64,000 bases of DNA, from contig NZ_JAKEVF010000002.1 of the NCBI RefSeq assembly GCF_022398315.1, positions 62,477 to 126,476 on the forward strand. Direction: 5' to 3'. The stretch comes from Shewanella sp. Isolate11. GTDB lineage: Bacteria; Pseudomonadota; Gammaproteobacteria; Enterobacterales; Shewanellaceae. Positions within the stretch are counted from its first letter, which is position 1; each line of letters begins with the position of its first letter. The notes under the pieces are model-generated. The model was not told where the DNA came from, made no database searches, and saw only the letters and a list, made by a program, of their open reading frames with translations. Shown one piece after another: positions 34,484 to 43,067 of the stretch. The position numbers were made by a program, and so were the translations under genes.

Positions 34484-35508
34484 CAGCAGATCCTAGGCAG
34501 TAATTCGCCTTGAGGTAGGTCTAAGTAACGACGACTACCCCAAGGGGTGGTTAATACGACTTTACCGCTGTGTTTAGCGTCGACGTGGCCAATAATGGCG
34601 GCTTGTTCGCAGTGACCGTAGCGCTGAATAATATCTAAGGCCTTGTCGGCAATAGCGTGAGGCACGGCCAGAATAAAGGTGCCTTCGTTAGCTAAATCAT
34701 GGGGCTCGAAGCCATAAAGCTCGCACAAACCTCTGACTTCTTCACTCACAGGGATGTTGACTTCTTCGACGTTTATGCCCACTTCGGAGGCCGCGGCCCA
34801 TTCATTGAGCACTGCCGCTAGTCCACCTCGAGTGGCATCTCGCATGGCATGGATTTCGATATTGGCGGCGATCAGTTGCTCGACTACGGGCCACAGGTTA
34901 GCGCAGTCGCTGCTGAGGTTGGATTCTAGGCTTAACCCTTCTCGAGCCATCAATATCGCTGCGCCGTGACGGCCGATACTGCCAGAGACTATGATGCTGT
35001 CGCCTACCGCCAGATTTTTCACTGATATGTGATGTTTTAAGACTCGACCCACGCCAGAGGTGTTAATAAATAGGCCATCGGCACAGCCTTTGGGGACCAC
35101 TTTAGTGTCACCACAGACGATACGTGTGCCACTTTTATGCAGCTCTTCGGCCATGGACTCAACGATCTGTTTTAAGGTATCGATGGCAAACCCTTCTTCT
35201 ATGATGAAGCTACAGCTTAAGTATTGGGGTTCGGCGCCCATCATGGCAAGATCGTTTACCGTGCCAGCGACAGCGAGTTTACCGATATCGCCTCCGGCGA
35301 AAAAAAGTGGTGCGACGGTGAAGGAGTCGGTAGTGAAAGCTAATTGTCCCTCAATGTGCAAAATAGCGGCATCTTCTTCACTCGTGAGGATCGGATTATT
35401 AAAGGCTTTGAAGAAAATAGATGAGATCAGCTTATTCATCTCTTTGCCACCACCGCCGTGGCTGAGTTGTACGGTTTTTACAGCGGTTCTGTCGAGTAAT
35501 TGAGTCAT
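34483..35508 (-). CDS. hypE: HypE, cyanide-ligand synthesis protein
   Basis: This 341-residue protein is of the PurM/ThiL/SelD fold. [14 protein letters not shown] near residue 16 is the family N terminus, [23 protein letters not shown] near 54 the ATP loop, and [17 protein letters not shown] near 220 the second ATP element. The C terminus is PRIC, whose terminal Cys receives the carbamoyl group from HypF and is dehydrated to the nitrile. It overlaps hypD by four bases. Confidence 0.97.
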   Translation of the reverse strand: MTQLLDRTAVKTVQLSHGGGGKEMNKLISSIFFKAFNNPILTSEEDAAILHIEGQLAFTTDSFTVAPLFFAGGDIGKLAVAGTVNDLAMMGAEPQYLSCSFIIEEGFAIDTLKQIVESMAEELHKSGTRIVCGDTKVVPKGCADGLFINTSGVGRVLKHHISVKNLAVGDSIIVSGSIGRHGAAILMAREGLSLESNLSSDCANLWPVVEQLIAANIEIHAMRDATRGGLAAVLNEWAAASEVGINVEEVNIPVSEEVRGLCELYGFEPHDLANEGTFILAVPHAIADKALDIIQRYGHCEQAAIIGHVDAKHSGKVVLTTPWGSRRYLDLPQGELLPRIC

Positions 35509-36626
35509 AGTGATATACCGTTATAGCGATAATAAGCGTTGCAGGCGCCTTCTGAGCTCACCATACAACTGCCAAGTGGCGTTTCTGGTGTGCAGCCACG
35601 ACCGAAGACCTTGCAATCTTTGGGTTTGGCGATACCGCGAAGAATGTCGCCGCATTGGCAGGCTTTATGATCGTCAATGTCATCAAAATTAAGTTTGTCG
35701 GAGAAGATCACTTCGGCGTCGCGATGACGAAATTCAGGCTTCAACATTAAGGCGGAATCGGCTAATGGTCCGAGACCTCGCCATCTAAAATGTGGCCGCA
35801 GCATTAGGTAGCGATCGACTTTCTGTTGGGCATGCAAGTTGCCATCTTCGCTGACTGCGCGACTGTACTGCACATCAAGCTCTGCTTTACCAGTGACTTT
35901 CTGCTGTACAATTCGCAAAATGGATTCCATCACATCGACGGGTTCAAACCCGGAGACCACCACGGGTGTTGCGTATTTTTCGACGGTAGGGCGATACAGT
36001 TTAGCGCCGCTTATTACGCTGACATGGGAAGGTCCTATAAAGGCATTCACGGTAGCATTGGCATCGGCCATCACCGCATCTATCGCCGGAGGCACTAACA
36101 CATGGTTGATATGAAACAACAGGTTAGCTAGTTGTTGCTGCTCTGCTTGCTCTATCAATATTGCGGTCATTGGGGTTGAGGTTTCAAAACCAATAGCAAA
36201 GAAGATCACCGTTTTATCGGGATTGTCTTTCGCTATGGTTAGGCAGTCGAGAGGATCATAAATTGGCCGAATATCACAACCTTTAGCACGAAATTGCGCC
36301 AAACTGCCTTTCGAGCCTGGAACGCGGATCATATCGCCTAAAGTCACCAGAATAACATCAGGTTGAGCAGCTAATATTGCCGCATGATCGATGCGCTCTT
36401 TAGGCATGATACAAACGGGGCAACCAGGGCCATGAACAAATTCGATATTGCTGGGTAGCAACTGATTTAAGCCATATTTCATTATGGTGTGAGTATGGCC
36501 GCCACACACTTCCATGATATTGATTTTATCAGGGTATTGGCTGGCTAAGGTTTTAATCTCCTTGGCCAGGTTATGTATGGTGTCAGGATTACGAAACCCT
36601 TGATAAAGTTGATTGAGCTCAATCAT
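35505..36626 (-). CDS. hypD: HypD, iron-sulfur scaffold for Fe(CN)2CO assembly
   Basis: This is a 373-residue protein. VCGGHTHTIMKYGL near residue 40 carries the conserved first Cys, GPGCPVCIMPKERID near 67 the CPVC motif, and the C-terminal CQCGDILRGIAKPKDCKVFGRGC region the [4Fe-4S] ligands. With HypC it accepts cyanide groups from HypE. It overlaps both hypE and hypC by four bases, indicating tight translational coupling. Confidence 0.97.
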   Translation of the reverse strand: MIELNQLYQGFRNPDTIHNLAKEIKTLASQYPDKINIMEVCGGHTHTIMKYGLNQLLPSNIEFVHGPGCPVCIMPKERIDHAAILAAQPDVILVTLGDMIRVPGSKGSLAQFRAKGCDIRPIYDPLDCLTIAKDNPDKTVIFFAIGFETSTPMTAILIEQAEQQQLANLLFHINHVLVPPAIDAVMADANATVNAFIGPSHVSVISGAKLYRPTVEKYATPVVVSGFEPVDVMESILRIVQQKVTGKAELDVQYSRAVSEDGNLHAQQKVDRYLMLRPHFRWRGLGPLADSALMLKPEFRHRDAEVIFSDKLNFDDIDDHKACQCGDILRGIAKPKDCKVFGRGCTPETPLGSCMVSSEGACNAYYRYNGISL

Positions 36627-36871
36627 AGCGATTGTTCCTGTTGGCCAATTTTATCAATAATCTCCTGATACAACTTAAGGCTTTGCTCTGCGTCAGCTTT
36701 ATCGATTTTATTCATCACAAAGCCGATGTGAATCAACACATAATCATCTATTTGTAATGGCTCATTTAAAAGGTGACTGCTGACTTTGCGACGAACGCCC
36801 ATGGTTTCCACGGTCACCGCTTGTTGATCCTGGTGCAGTTCGACCACCTTAGATGGGACAGATAAACACAT
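36623..36871 (-). CDS. hypC: HypC, hydrogenase maturation chaperone
   Basis: This is an 82-residue protein starting MCLSVPSKV, with the essential Cys2 exposed after Met removal. VETMGVRRKVSSHLLNEP follows near residue 23. I chose the ATG at 36871 because the processed N terminus must be Cys; an adjacent ATG at 36874 would add a Met. HypC carries the Fe(CN)2CO unit to the large subunit and partners HypD, encoded next. Confidence 0.95.
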   Translation of the reverse strand: MCLSVPSKVVELHQDQQAVTVETMGVRRKVSSHLLNEPLQIDDYVLIHIGFVMNKIDKADAEQSLKLYQEIIDKIGQQEQSL

Positions 36872-36873
36872 CA

Positions 36874-37632
36874 TTACCCCCTTTGATTGTCTCGTAACCA
36901 ATGAGCTAATGCATACATACTCTGAGTATCTTTAACCGATGTTACCAAGACTGTCGCTTCAGGATTCAAACGCTTCACTTGGGCTTTGGCTTCTTCGACA
37001 TTGAAATCAAAATAGGGCAAAAGGTCGGCTTTGGTGAGCAACACTAAGTCGGCTTTGCGGAACATCACTGGATACTTTTCAATTTTGTCATCGCCTTCTG
37101 GCACCGACACCAACACCACATTCATGTGAGTGCCCACATCATAGGAGGCGGGGCAGACTAAATTACCAACGTTTTCCACAAAGCAGATATCTAGCGGTTT
37201 AAGATCCACATGATGCAGCGCGCTGTGAACCATAAAGGCGTCGAGGTGACAGGCTGAACCTGTTTGAATTTGATAGGCATCAATGCCTTTTGCTGTTAAG
37301 CGATCGGCGTCCCGTGAGGTTTCTAAGTCTCCTTCGATCACCGCATAATTTAATTCTGTGTACTCCTTAAGGTGTTCAAGCAGGGTGGTTTTACCACTGC
37401 CTGGGCTGCTCATAAGATTGAATGCGGTGATGTTGTGGGCTTCAAAGTGATCGCGATTATTCTGTGCTTCGAGATCGTTCTTATCGAGGATTTTATGGAT
37501 CACCGATAGGGTCTTTTTATCCTTAAGTTGAGGATTGCTATGGAGTTCATCATGGCTGTGAGTATGGCTATAGCCGTGCATAGCGTCATGATGATCGTGA
37601 CGAGTAATGGAGCATCCGCAATCTTTACACAT
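36874..37632 (-). CDS. hypB: HypB, nickel-binding GTPase
   Basis: This is a 252-residue SIMIBI GTPase. The N terminus CKDCGCSITRHDHHDAM, followed by HGYSHTHSHDELH, combines the CxxCGC high-affinity site with a His-rich nickel store. The P-loop SSPGSGKTTLLEHL is near residue 78, VEGDLETSRDADRL near 100, and the metal site TGSACHLDAFMVH near 125. It delivers nickel with HypA. It starts 100 bases downstream of the hypF stop, the largest gap inside this operon. Confidence 0.96.
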   Translation of the reverse strand: MCKDCGCSITRHDHHDAMHGYSHTHSHDELHSNPQLKDKKTLSVIHKILDKNDLEAQNNRDHFEAHNITAFNLMSSPGSGKTTLLEHLKEYTELNYAVIEGDLETSRDADRLTAKGIDAYQIQTGSACHLDAFMVHSALHHVDLKPLDICFVENVGNLVCPASYDVGTHMNVVLVSVPEGDDKIEKYPVMFRKADLVLLTKADLLPYFDFNVEEAKAQVKRLNPEATVLVTSVKDTQSMYALAHWLRDNQRG

Positions 37633-37732
37633 AGTTATTCCTTAATAATGCGACTGGCTACTATTGTGAGTGTTGGCTAAAAAAGCTTCTTTGATGTTGG
37701 TCATATTTCATTAACATCTAAAGTACATTTAT

Positions 37733-40087
37733 TTAATTTTGTTGATGTACAGCAAACCACAATTGCCCTAGAGCGATACCTGCGTCATTAACGGGGATCT
37801 GTTTCGGGCTTAATAGCTTATTTGGCTGCAGAGCTAATGTTTTACGTGTCTGGCTCAGCAAGTAACGGTTTTGGAAAACGCCACCGGATAACACCACGGG
37901 CAGCGACGGATACTGAGTTGCTAAGTTTGCAATGGCTCGAGCCAGACAATCCATAAAGGCTCGCGCAATCAACCCATTTATCTGTGGCTGTTGTTGATGC
38001 TGCAGCAAGTGGTCGACAATCTGTTGCCATAATGTTTGGGTTTGCCAGATGCCGTTGTCTAACGGCAGCTCGAAATGAATATTGCTTTGCTGGTACTGCT
38101 TCTCTGATATTTGATTGGCACAAGCTTCGATTAACATGCCTGCTTGTCCTTCAAATTGTGTTTTTTGCATCAATCCTAATAAGCAGGCGAGAGCATCGAA
38201 TAATCGTCCCACTGAGCTGGTGTGATGGCTGGCTGCACCGCTTTGCCATAGACGATGAAGGTTGTTGATTAAGCTTGCAGGCATATCTTGGAGCCCTGGA
38301 AGCTTGAGATCTAGCAGAGTGTCAATATCATAGCGCTGAAACAGTAATGCCAGCATGACCCGCCTTGGGTCGATGATCGCTTGTTCATTACCTATCAGCG
38401 CAAATGGTGCCAAACTGGCGATGCGTTGATAACCGTTAATATCGGCGACCATGGCTTCACCGCCCCATAGTTGCTGTTGTTCACCCAGTCCAGTGCCATC
38501 GAAGCTTAGCCCTAAAACCTTGTCGGTGAATTGATTGGCCGCCATGGTGCTCAGAATATGAGCATAATGATGTTGTACTTTAGTCATTCGGCAGCTGGGG
38601 TGGTTTTTGACATATTGCTCGGCCCAGCGGCTAGAGGTGTATTCGGGATGCTTATCACACACAAGATGCAAAGGCTTAAATTGGTATAGGCGCTTAAAGG
38701 TGGCAAGAGTGTCGACAAAATACTGCTCAGCTTCGATGCTAAACAGATCGCCAATATGTGGACTCAATACCAAGTTATGGCCAAAGCCAAAGGCGATACT
38801 GTTTTTTTGCTGGGCACCGAGGGCTAAGGTGTGTTGTTTTACCGATTGCTCCCAAGGAAGGGTTAATGGGGCATAACCTCTAGCAAGCCGAATGACTTGT
38901 AGCTCATCATCGACAAGTTGTACCACACTGTCATCGCAGCCATTAATTATCGTGCGGTTGTGATCTAAAATCGCATCCACTACCGGGTTAAGCTGGCGGC
39001 TGATCTCGCCAGCCTCAGTGATGATGGGCTCTCCGCTACGATTGGCACTCGTGGCTACAAGCGGCCTTTTAAGCTTCCCAAGTAATAAATGGTGCAGCGG
39101 CGTATAGGGCAGAAACAGTCCTAATCTGTCGATTTGAGGTGCGACATAGGCGCTTAAGCTCGATACCTGTTGCTGACGACGCTTTAATAACACGATAGGG
39201 CGTTCGGGACTTTGCAACATTTGCCATTCGGCGGCGCTACCTTCGGCCAGCGATTTTGCCATGTCGATGTCGCTGCACATGACGGCAAAAGGTTTCGCTG
39301 GACGTTGCTTGCGTTGGCGTAAATGGCTAACGGCAGTATCGTTAGTGGCATCGCAGACTAGGTGAAATCCACCTAAACCTTTAATGGCCAATATTTTTCC
39401 CTGTTCGAGCAATTCAACACAAGCTTGTAATGCGGCATTTTTATTGGCTAACACTTCGCCATCGATGTGGATCAAGGTGATCGATGGACCACATTGTGGA
39501 CAGCTGACGGGCTGGGCGTGATAACGTCTATCTAAGGGATCGTGATAGGCCTTGGCGCAGCTGTCGCACATTTCAAATTCTGCCATCGCGGTATTTTTGC
39601 GATCATAAGGCAGGGATTTAATCAAGGTATAGCGTGGACCACAGTTAGTGCAGTTGGTGAATGGATATTGGTAATGACGGTTGTGTGGATCGTTTATCTC
39701 ATCAATACAATCTTGGCAGCTGGTTTTATCTGCTGACACCGCCACTTGTGCATTATCATCGGCTTCGCTTTCAATTATCTCAAATGAACTACATTGTGAT
39801 TCAATGGCGATGTTTTGCTGCTCAATATTATCGATACGTGCCAGCACGGGAAGGGTTGTCTTGAGCGCATGGATCAGTTTGCTGATATTTTCCGGACAGC
39901 CCTGTAATTCAATGGTCACGCCTTTACTGTGGTTAAAGGTGAAGCCATTAAGTTGCCAGCGGTTAGCGAGGCGATAGATAAACGGCCGAAAGCCGACGCC
40001 CTGCACGATACCCGATACCGTGATCCTGCTGCGCCTGATGGCTGTGGGTGAGCACACGGCTACCTCAGTTAGGTTATCGCGACACAT
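37733..40087 (-). CDS. hypF: HypF, carbamoyltransferase for hydrogenase cyanide ligands
   Basis: This is a 784-residue protein with the full HypF layout. The acylphosphatase domain carries GIVQGVGFRPFIYRLA near 26. Two zinc fingers, CxxC-x18-CxxC, are at about 124-149 and 174-199. The YrdC-like domain includes KGLGGFHLVCDATN near 235 and SANRSGEPI near 345. The Kae1-like C-terminal domain includes HHYAHILS near 502, SFDGTGLGEQQQLWGGE near 523 and SGGVFQNRYLLSQ near 735. It transfers the carbamoyl group to HypE. Its ATG directly follows the stop of the HypF-like gene, with one base between. Confidence 0.97.
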   Translation of the reverse strand: MCRDNLTEVAVCSPTAIRRSRITVSGIVQGVGFRPFIYRLANRWQLNGFTFNHSKGVTIELQGCPENISKLIHALKTTLPVLARIDNIEQQNIAIESQCSSFEIIESEADDNAQVAVSADKTSCQDCIDEINDPHNRHYQYPFTNCTNCGPRYTLIKSLPYDRKNTAMAEFEMCDSCAKAYHDPLDRRYHAQPVSCPQCGPSITLIHIDGEVLANKNAALQACVELLEQGKILAIKGLGGFHLVCDATNDTAVSHLRQRKQRPAKPFAVMCSDIDMAKSLAEGSAAEWQMLQSPERPIVLLKRRQQQVSSLSAYVAPQIDRLGLFLPYTPLHHLLLGKLKRPLVATSANRSGEPIITEAGEISRQLNPVVDAILDHNRTIINGCDDSVVQLVDDELQVIRLARGYAPLTLPWEQSVKQHTLALGAQQKNSIAFGFGHNLVLSPHIGDLFSIEAEQYFVDTLATFKRLYQFKPLHLVCDKHPEYTSSRWAEQYVKNHPSCRMTKVQHHYAHILSTMAANQFTDKVLGLSFDGTGLGEQQQLWGGEAMVADINGYQRIASLAPFALIGNEQAIIDPRRVMLALLFQRYDIDTLLDLKLPGLQDMPASLINNLHRLWQSGAASHHTSSVGRLFDALACLLGLMQKTQFEGQAGMLIEACANQISEKQYQQSNIHFELPLDNGIWQTQTLWQQIVDHLLQHQQQPQINGLIARAFMDCLARAIANLATQYPSLPVVLSGGVFQNRYLLSQTRKTLALQPNKLLSPKQIPVNDAGIALGQLWFAVHQQN

Positions 40088-40088
40088 C

Positions 40089-41831
40089 TTATTTTCTACG
40101 CTTTTTCAACAACAAGGCACCCATCGCGTAGTTATTGCTGTCGATGGCTAATTGCCTGTTGCAGTAAATGGGGAAGTTTTTGCCGACCCGTAAACTGAAG
40201 CGTTGACTCAATAGCGGGTTACTCCACTCATCACCGGCAATATTGACCGCTTTAATGCCAATATTTTGATCCAGATGTTCAATCCAGTTGGCTAAATAAT
40301 CGGTCAAAGAGTCATGCATTCCGAAGGCGAGTTTATTCATGTCGCTATCGTCAGCCAAACGGAAACTCATCAGGCTACCCAAGGTTTTACACCAATTGAG
40401 GCTTCGGTGTGCCTCTCCTTTGGTCAGAGGGTAATCGACACGTTGGGCGTTCGCACTTCGATGACTCAAGGCACTGGCGATAAAGACATCACTGAGATCG
40501 CTGCTATTCATAGAATGACAGGGAAGGCCCAGCACAATGGCAGCAATAGCCCACAGGGAGGTTAAGTTATCTGTTGAGCTATCGAGCTTGAGGCTCAGTA
40601 ATCGGAGGTAATCATCGGGATAAGCTTGCTTAAATTTTTCTAGGACTTTGACTTGTGGCGTTTGTTCTAACTGATGATAGAGCTCATAACCTGTGTCTGG
40701 CAATTTGGGTAGGGCAAGGAAGAGTTCAGGTTCGCCTTTACTATTTAACGTTTGGATTTGGCCACCATGTTGCTGACTAAAATAGACCAATACACTGTTG
40801 TGTTTGAATTTATGTTCAAGATTGACGGCGTGCAGAGCGCACAGACCATATTCTTGATCGCTTAATGCCTGTGGTTGAGCTTGCGACGTAGAGGCTGGCA
40901 ATGACGTCACCATAAACTCATGCTTTGTATTGCTGGCGAGATAGCTTATACCTCTGTGCTGTACACAGCTTTGTTCGTGCAAGGCTTTGATGTTACTCGA
41001 TAGTGATGTTTCATTTTCGCTTGCGATGATTTCAGCCCATTGGCCATCGATCAAAGCCAATGGCACTGGTTGTTGTGGATTCTCAATATAGAGCCAATCG
41101 ATGCCTCGTTGACGCAGATGTTCGGCAATAACAATCAGTGGACGGCTATAGGCGAAACGCAGATCATATAAGGGCATACTGAGTTTAGGATGCCCAGCCA
41201 CGGCCCTGGCGGTAATGTTTGGTTTTTCGATACTCGATAGCGCTAAAATCTGCTGATCACTGAGATGAAATTGCGCGTTGAGGGTATTGGGGTTACAGAT
41301 CAGTAGTTTGGGTCTGCCAGCACCTTGAATAGGAGTAAGGCTGAGCTGTATAGGTGAGGGGCCTGCCAGGCTTATTTTTCCCTGAGTGATCAACTCATCG
41401 CTTAGTGCCTTAAGATCCGATGCGGTTAAGCCTTGATAGGCCTTATCCAAGTTTTGCTCGCCATGACAATGGGGACAAGCGAAGGCGATATTTCCAAATT
41501 CAGGTGCCTGATTATCACCAAACTGCGGTGTACATCGTTGGCAAAACTGCTGTGATGATGCTGAAGCTGATAATGGCTGAGTTGAGCCTTTAGGCTCTGT
41601 GACTAAACTAATACTGGAATCAACCAGCCATACCGAAATGAGAAAATCATCGGCAATGGCATCGGCTAGCGCTTCAAGCTGTTCCTGCTCGGCAGTCGCT
41701 TCGATAAAATAACAATTGTGCTGATAACCGATTTTAATATCGAGTTGCTGGTGCTGCAGATATAAATCACACAGCTGAGCATATAGGCCAACGGGCCGAG
41801 CACATTTAAATTCAAATTCAATGGTATTCAT
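40089..41831 (-). CDS. degenerate HypF-like protein within the hydrogenase operon
   Basis: This is a protein of about 580 residues. A single zinc finger CQRC-x18-CPHC (about residues 97-122) matches the spacing of the HypF fingers and aligns best to HypF finger 2, because LITQGKISLAG follows at the same distance as LLEQGKILAIKG does in HypF. ILALSSIEKPNITAR matches the HypF segment LQSPERPIVLLKR. The C-terminal GDEWSNPLLSQRF and SNNYAMGAL match HypF SGGVFQNRYLLSQ and NDAGIALGQL. The acylphosphatase signature, the YrdC KxxGGFH motif and the Kae1 HHYAH metal site are absent. It is probably a non-catalytic paralogue acting in hydrogenase maturation. The start is ATG 41831, overlapping hyaD; GTG 41834 is possible. 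Confidence 0.75.
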   Translation of the reverse strand: MNTIEFEFKCARPVGLYAQLCDLYLQHQQLDIKIGYQHNCYFIEATAEQEQLEALADAIADDFLISVWLVDSSISLVTEPKGSTQPLSASASSQQFCQRCTPQFGDNQAPEFGNIAFACPHCHGEQNLDKAYQGLTASDLKALSDELITQGKISLAGPSPIQLSLTPIQGAGRPKLLICNPNTLNAQFHLSDQQILALSSIEKPNITARAVAGHPKLSMPLYDLRFAYSRPLIVIAEHLRQRGIDWLYIENPQQPVPLALIDGQWAEIIASENETSLSSNIKALHEQSCVQHRGISYLASNTKHEFMVTSLPASTSQAQPQALSDQEYGLCALHAVNLEHKFKHNSVLVYFSQQHGGQIQTLNSKGEPELFLALPKLPDTGYELYHQLEQTPQVKVLEKFKQAYPDDYLRLLSLKLDSSTDNLTSLWAIAAIVLGLPCHSMNSSDLSDVFIASALSHRSANAQRVDYPLTKGEAHRSLNWCKTLGSLMSFRLADDSDMNKLAFGMHDSLTDYLANWIEHLDQNIGIKAVNIAGDEWSNPLLSQRFSLRVGKNFPIYCNRQLAIDSNNYAMGALLLKKRRK

Positions 41832-42375
41832 CACTGGTTCCCCCGAGTTTATAGGCGTCGGGAATAAGTTGTTCGATAGTCATGTCGGCGACGCGTGTCA
41901 TAGTAAAACCGAGTGAAATAAGATGATTGAGTATCGTTTTTTCCATTAAGGGCACTGCGGCGGCAACGAGAGGGGTGAGCCCCAGCGTCATAGGTTCGAG
42001 CACCGTCGGTGTGCAGCCTAATACATAGGTTTTGGGTCTGTCACCGACCATCTCCATCATGGTTAAGGTTTGTAACATCTCCACTTCATGAGCACTGCCT
42101 TGCCAATCGATCTCGCTGGGAGCCTTATCGAAGTCGAAGAAGTAAACCTCTCCAGGCCCGACACCGTTGGCGTTGACGGTATCGACGACCAACAAGTAGT
42201 CATATTGACAGATAATAGGAATGAGTCCTTGTGCCAAGGTGCCACCGTCCATCACATCGAGTTGATGGGATGGATGATGAAATTGGTAGTTGGCTTGCAG
42301 GTAATTGACAAAATGTACGCCGATACCTTCATCGGCGTACAACACATTACCAATACCAAGTAACAGTATTTTCAT
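41818..42375 (-). CDS. hyaD: HyaD-type hydrogenase maturation endopeptidase
   Basis: This is a 185-residue protease. LLLGIGNVLYADEGIGVHFV is the family N terminus with the Ni-sensing Glu in YADEG. VMDGGTLAQGL near residue 44 has the second metal Asp, and GSAHEVEMLQTL near 93 the His. It clips the C-terminal peptide of the large subunit once nickel is in place. I chose the ATG at 42375 on homology; the longer frame to 42423 adds a polar extension. Its end overlaps the HypF-like gene. Confidence 0.93.
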   Translation of the reverse strand: MKILLLGIGNVLYADEGIGVHFVNYLQANYQFHHPSHQLDVMDGGTLAQGLIPIICQYDYLLVVDTVNANGVGPGEVYFFDFDKAPSEIDWQGSAHEVEMLQTLTMMEMVGDRPKTYVLGCTPTVLEPMTLGLTPLVAAAVPLMEKTILNHLISLGFTMTRVADMTIEQLIPDAYKLGGTSDEYH

Positions 42376-42382
42376 GGCGCCC

Positions 42383-43057
42383 TTATTTGTGCTGCTTGGG
42401 GTGGTAGTCGTAACCCGATACAATAGAGTCTACCGAGTTATGCTTAAATCTTATGCCGGTCCAAACTGCCATATAGACATGGATCACCACGAAGATAATA
42501 AACACCCAAGTAAAGTAATGATGCCAAATGCGCACCTGGGCTAAGCCGCCCATCATGCTTGTTACCCAAGCGGCTAAGCTCGCTAACATACCGCCGAGTC
42601 CTAAGTGATAGACATTGGCATACAAGGCAAGCCCTGTGATGCAGATTAAGGCTGCGATCACAGAGACGGCGAGGTAGGTGACAAATTGTAATGGACCATA
42701 AACGCCTTTCTTATCTAAATGCCCCATCCACAGATAAGACTTGAGTTGTATAATCCAACTGTTGACGTTGGTGACATCTTTAAAGGAGCGGCGCTCAATA
42801 TCGCTTTTACCAAAGAAAAACAGATAGGCGCGCGCCAAAGTGATAGCACACAGAATAAAGCCAAATATCAGATGGGCAAATCGCACCCAGCCTTGTACCA
42901 GTACATCTGAACTACTAGGGGCCACCAAGAAGGGCCAAGCGATGTAGAAGCCCGTAATCACCAGAACCAGTATGGATAGCGCACGCAACCAGTGAAAAAT
43001 TCTGATCGCGGCGCTGAAGATAAAGGCTCTCTCATAGGCTACATGGGTTGTATCCAT
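42383..43057 (-). CDS. hyaC: HyaC, cytochrome b subunit of periplasmic [NiFe] hydrogenase
   Basis: This is a 224-residue inner-membrane protein with four transmembrane helices (about 20-40, 60-80, 125-150 and 180-205). Heme-ligand His candidates are in IRIFHWLRAL near 20, VRFAHLIFGF near 55 and VIHVYMA near 195. It takes electrons from the small subunit to the quinone pool. The ATG at 43057 has AAGGAG upstream. It follows hyaB by 10 bases. Confidence 0.95.
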   Translation of the reverse strand: MDTTHVAYERAFIFSAAIRIFHWLRALSILVLVITGFYIAWPFLVAPSSSDVLVQGWVRFAHLIFGFILCAITLARAYLFFFGKSDIERRSFKDVTNVNSWIIQLKSYLWMGHLDKKGVYGPLQFVTYLAVSVIAALICITGLALYANVYHLGLGGMLASLAAWVTSMMGGLAQVRIWHHYFTWVFIIFVVIHVYMAVWTGIRFKHNSVDSIVSGYDYHPKQHK

Positions 43058-43067
43058 GAGTTGCTCC

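Noticed and set aside
40089-41831. HypF-like gene as a pseudogene
   Set aside because: The frame is open over 580 codons, overlaps its neighbours in operon style, and keeps an intact zinc finger, so it looks selected, not decaying.
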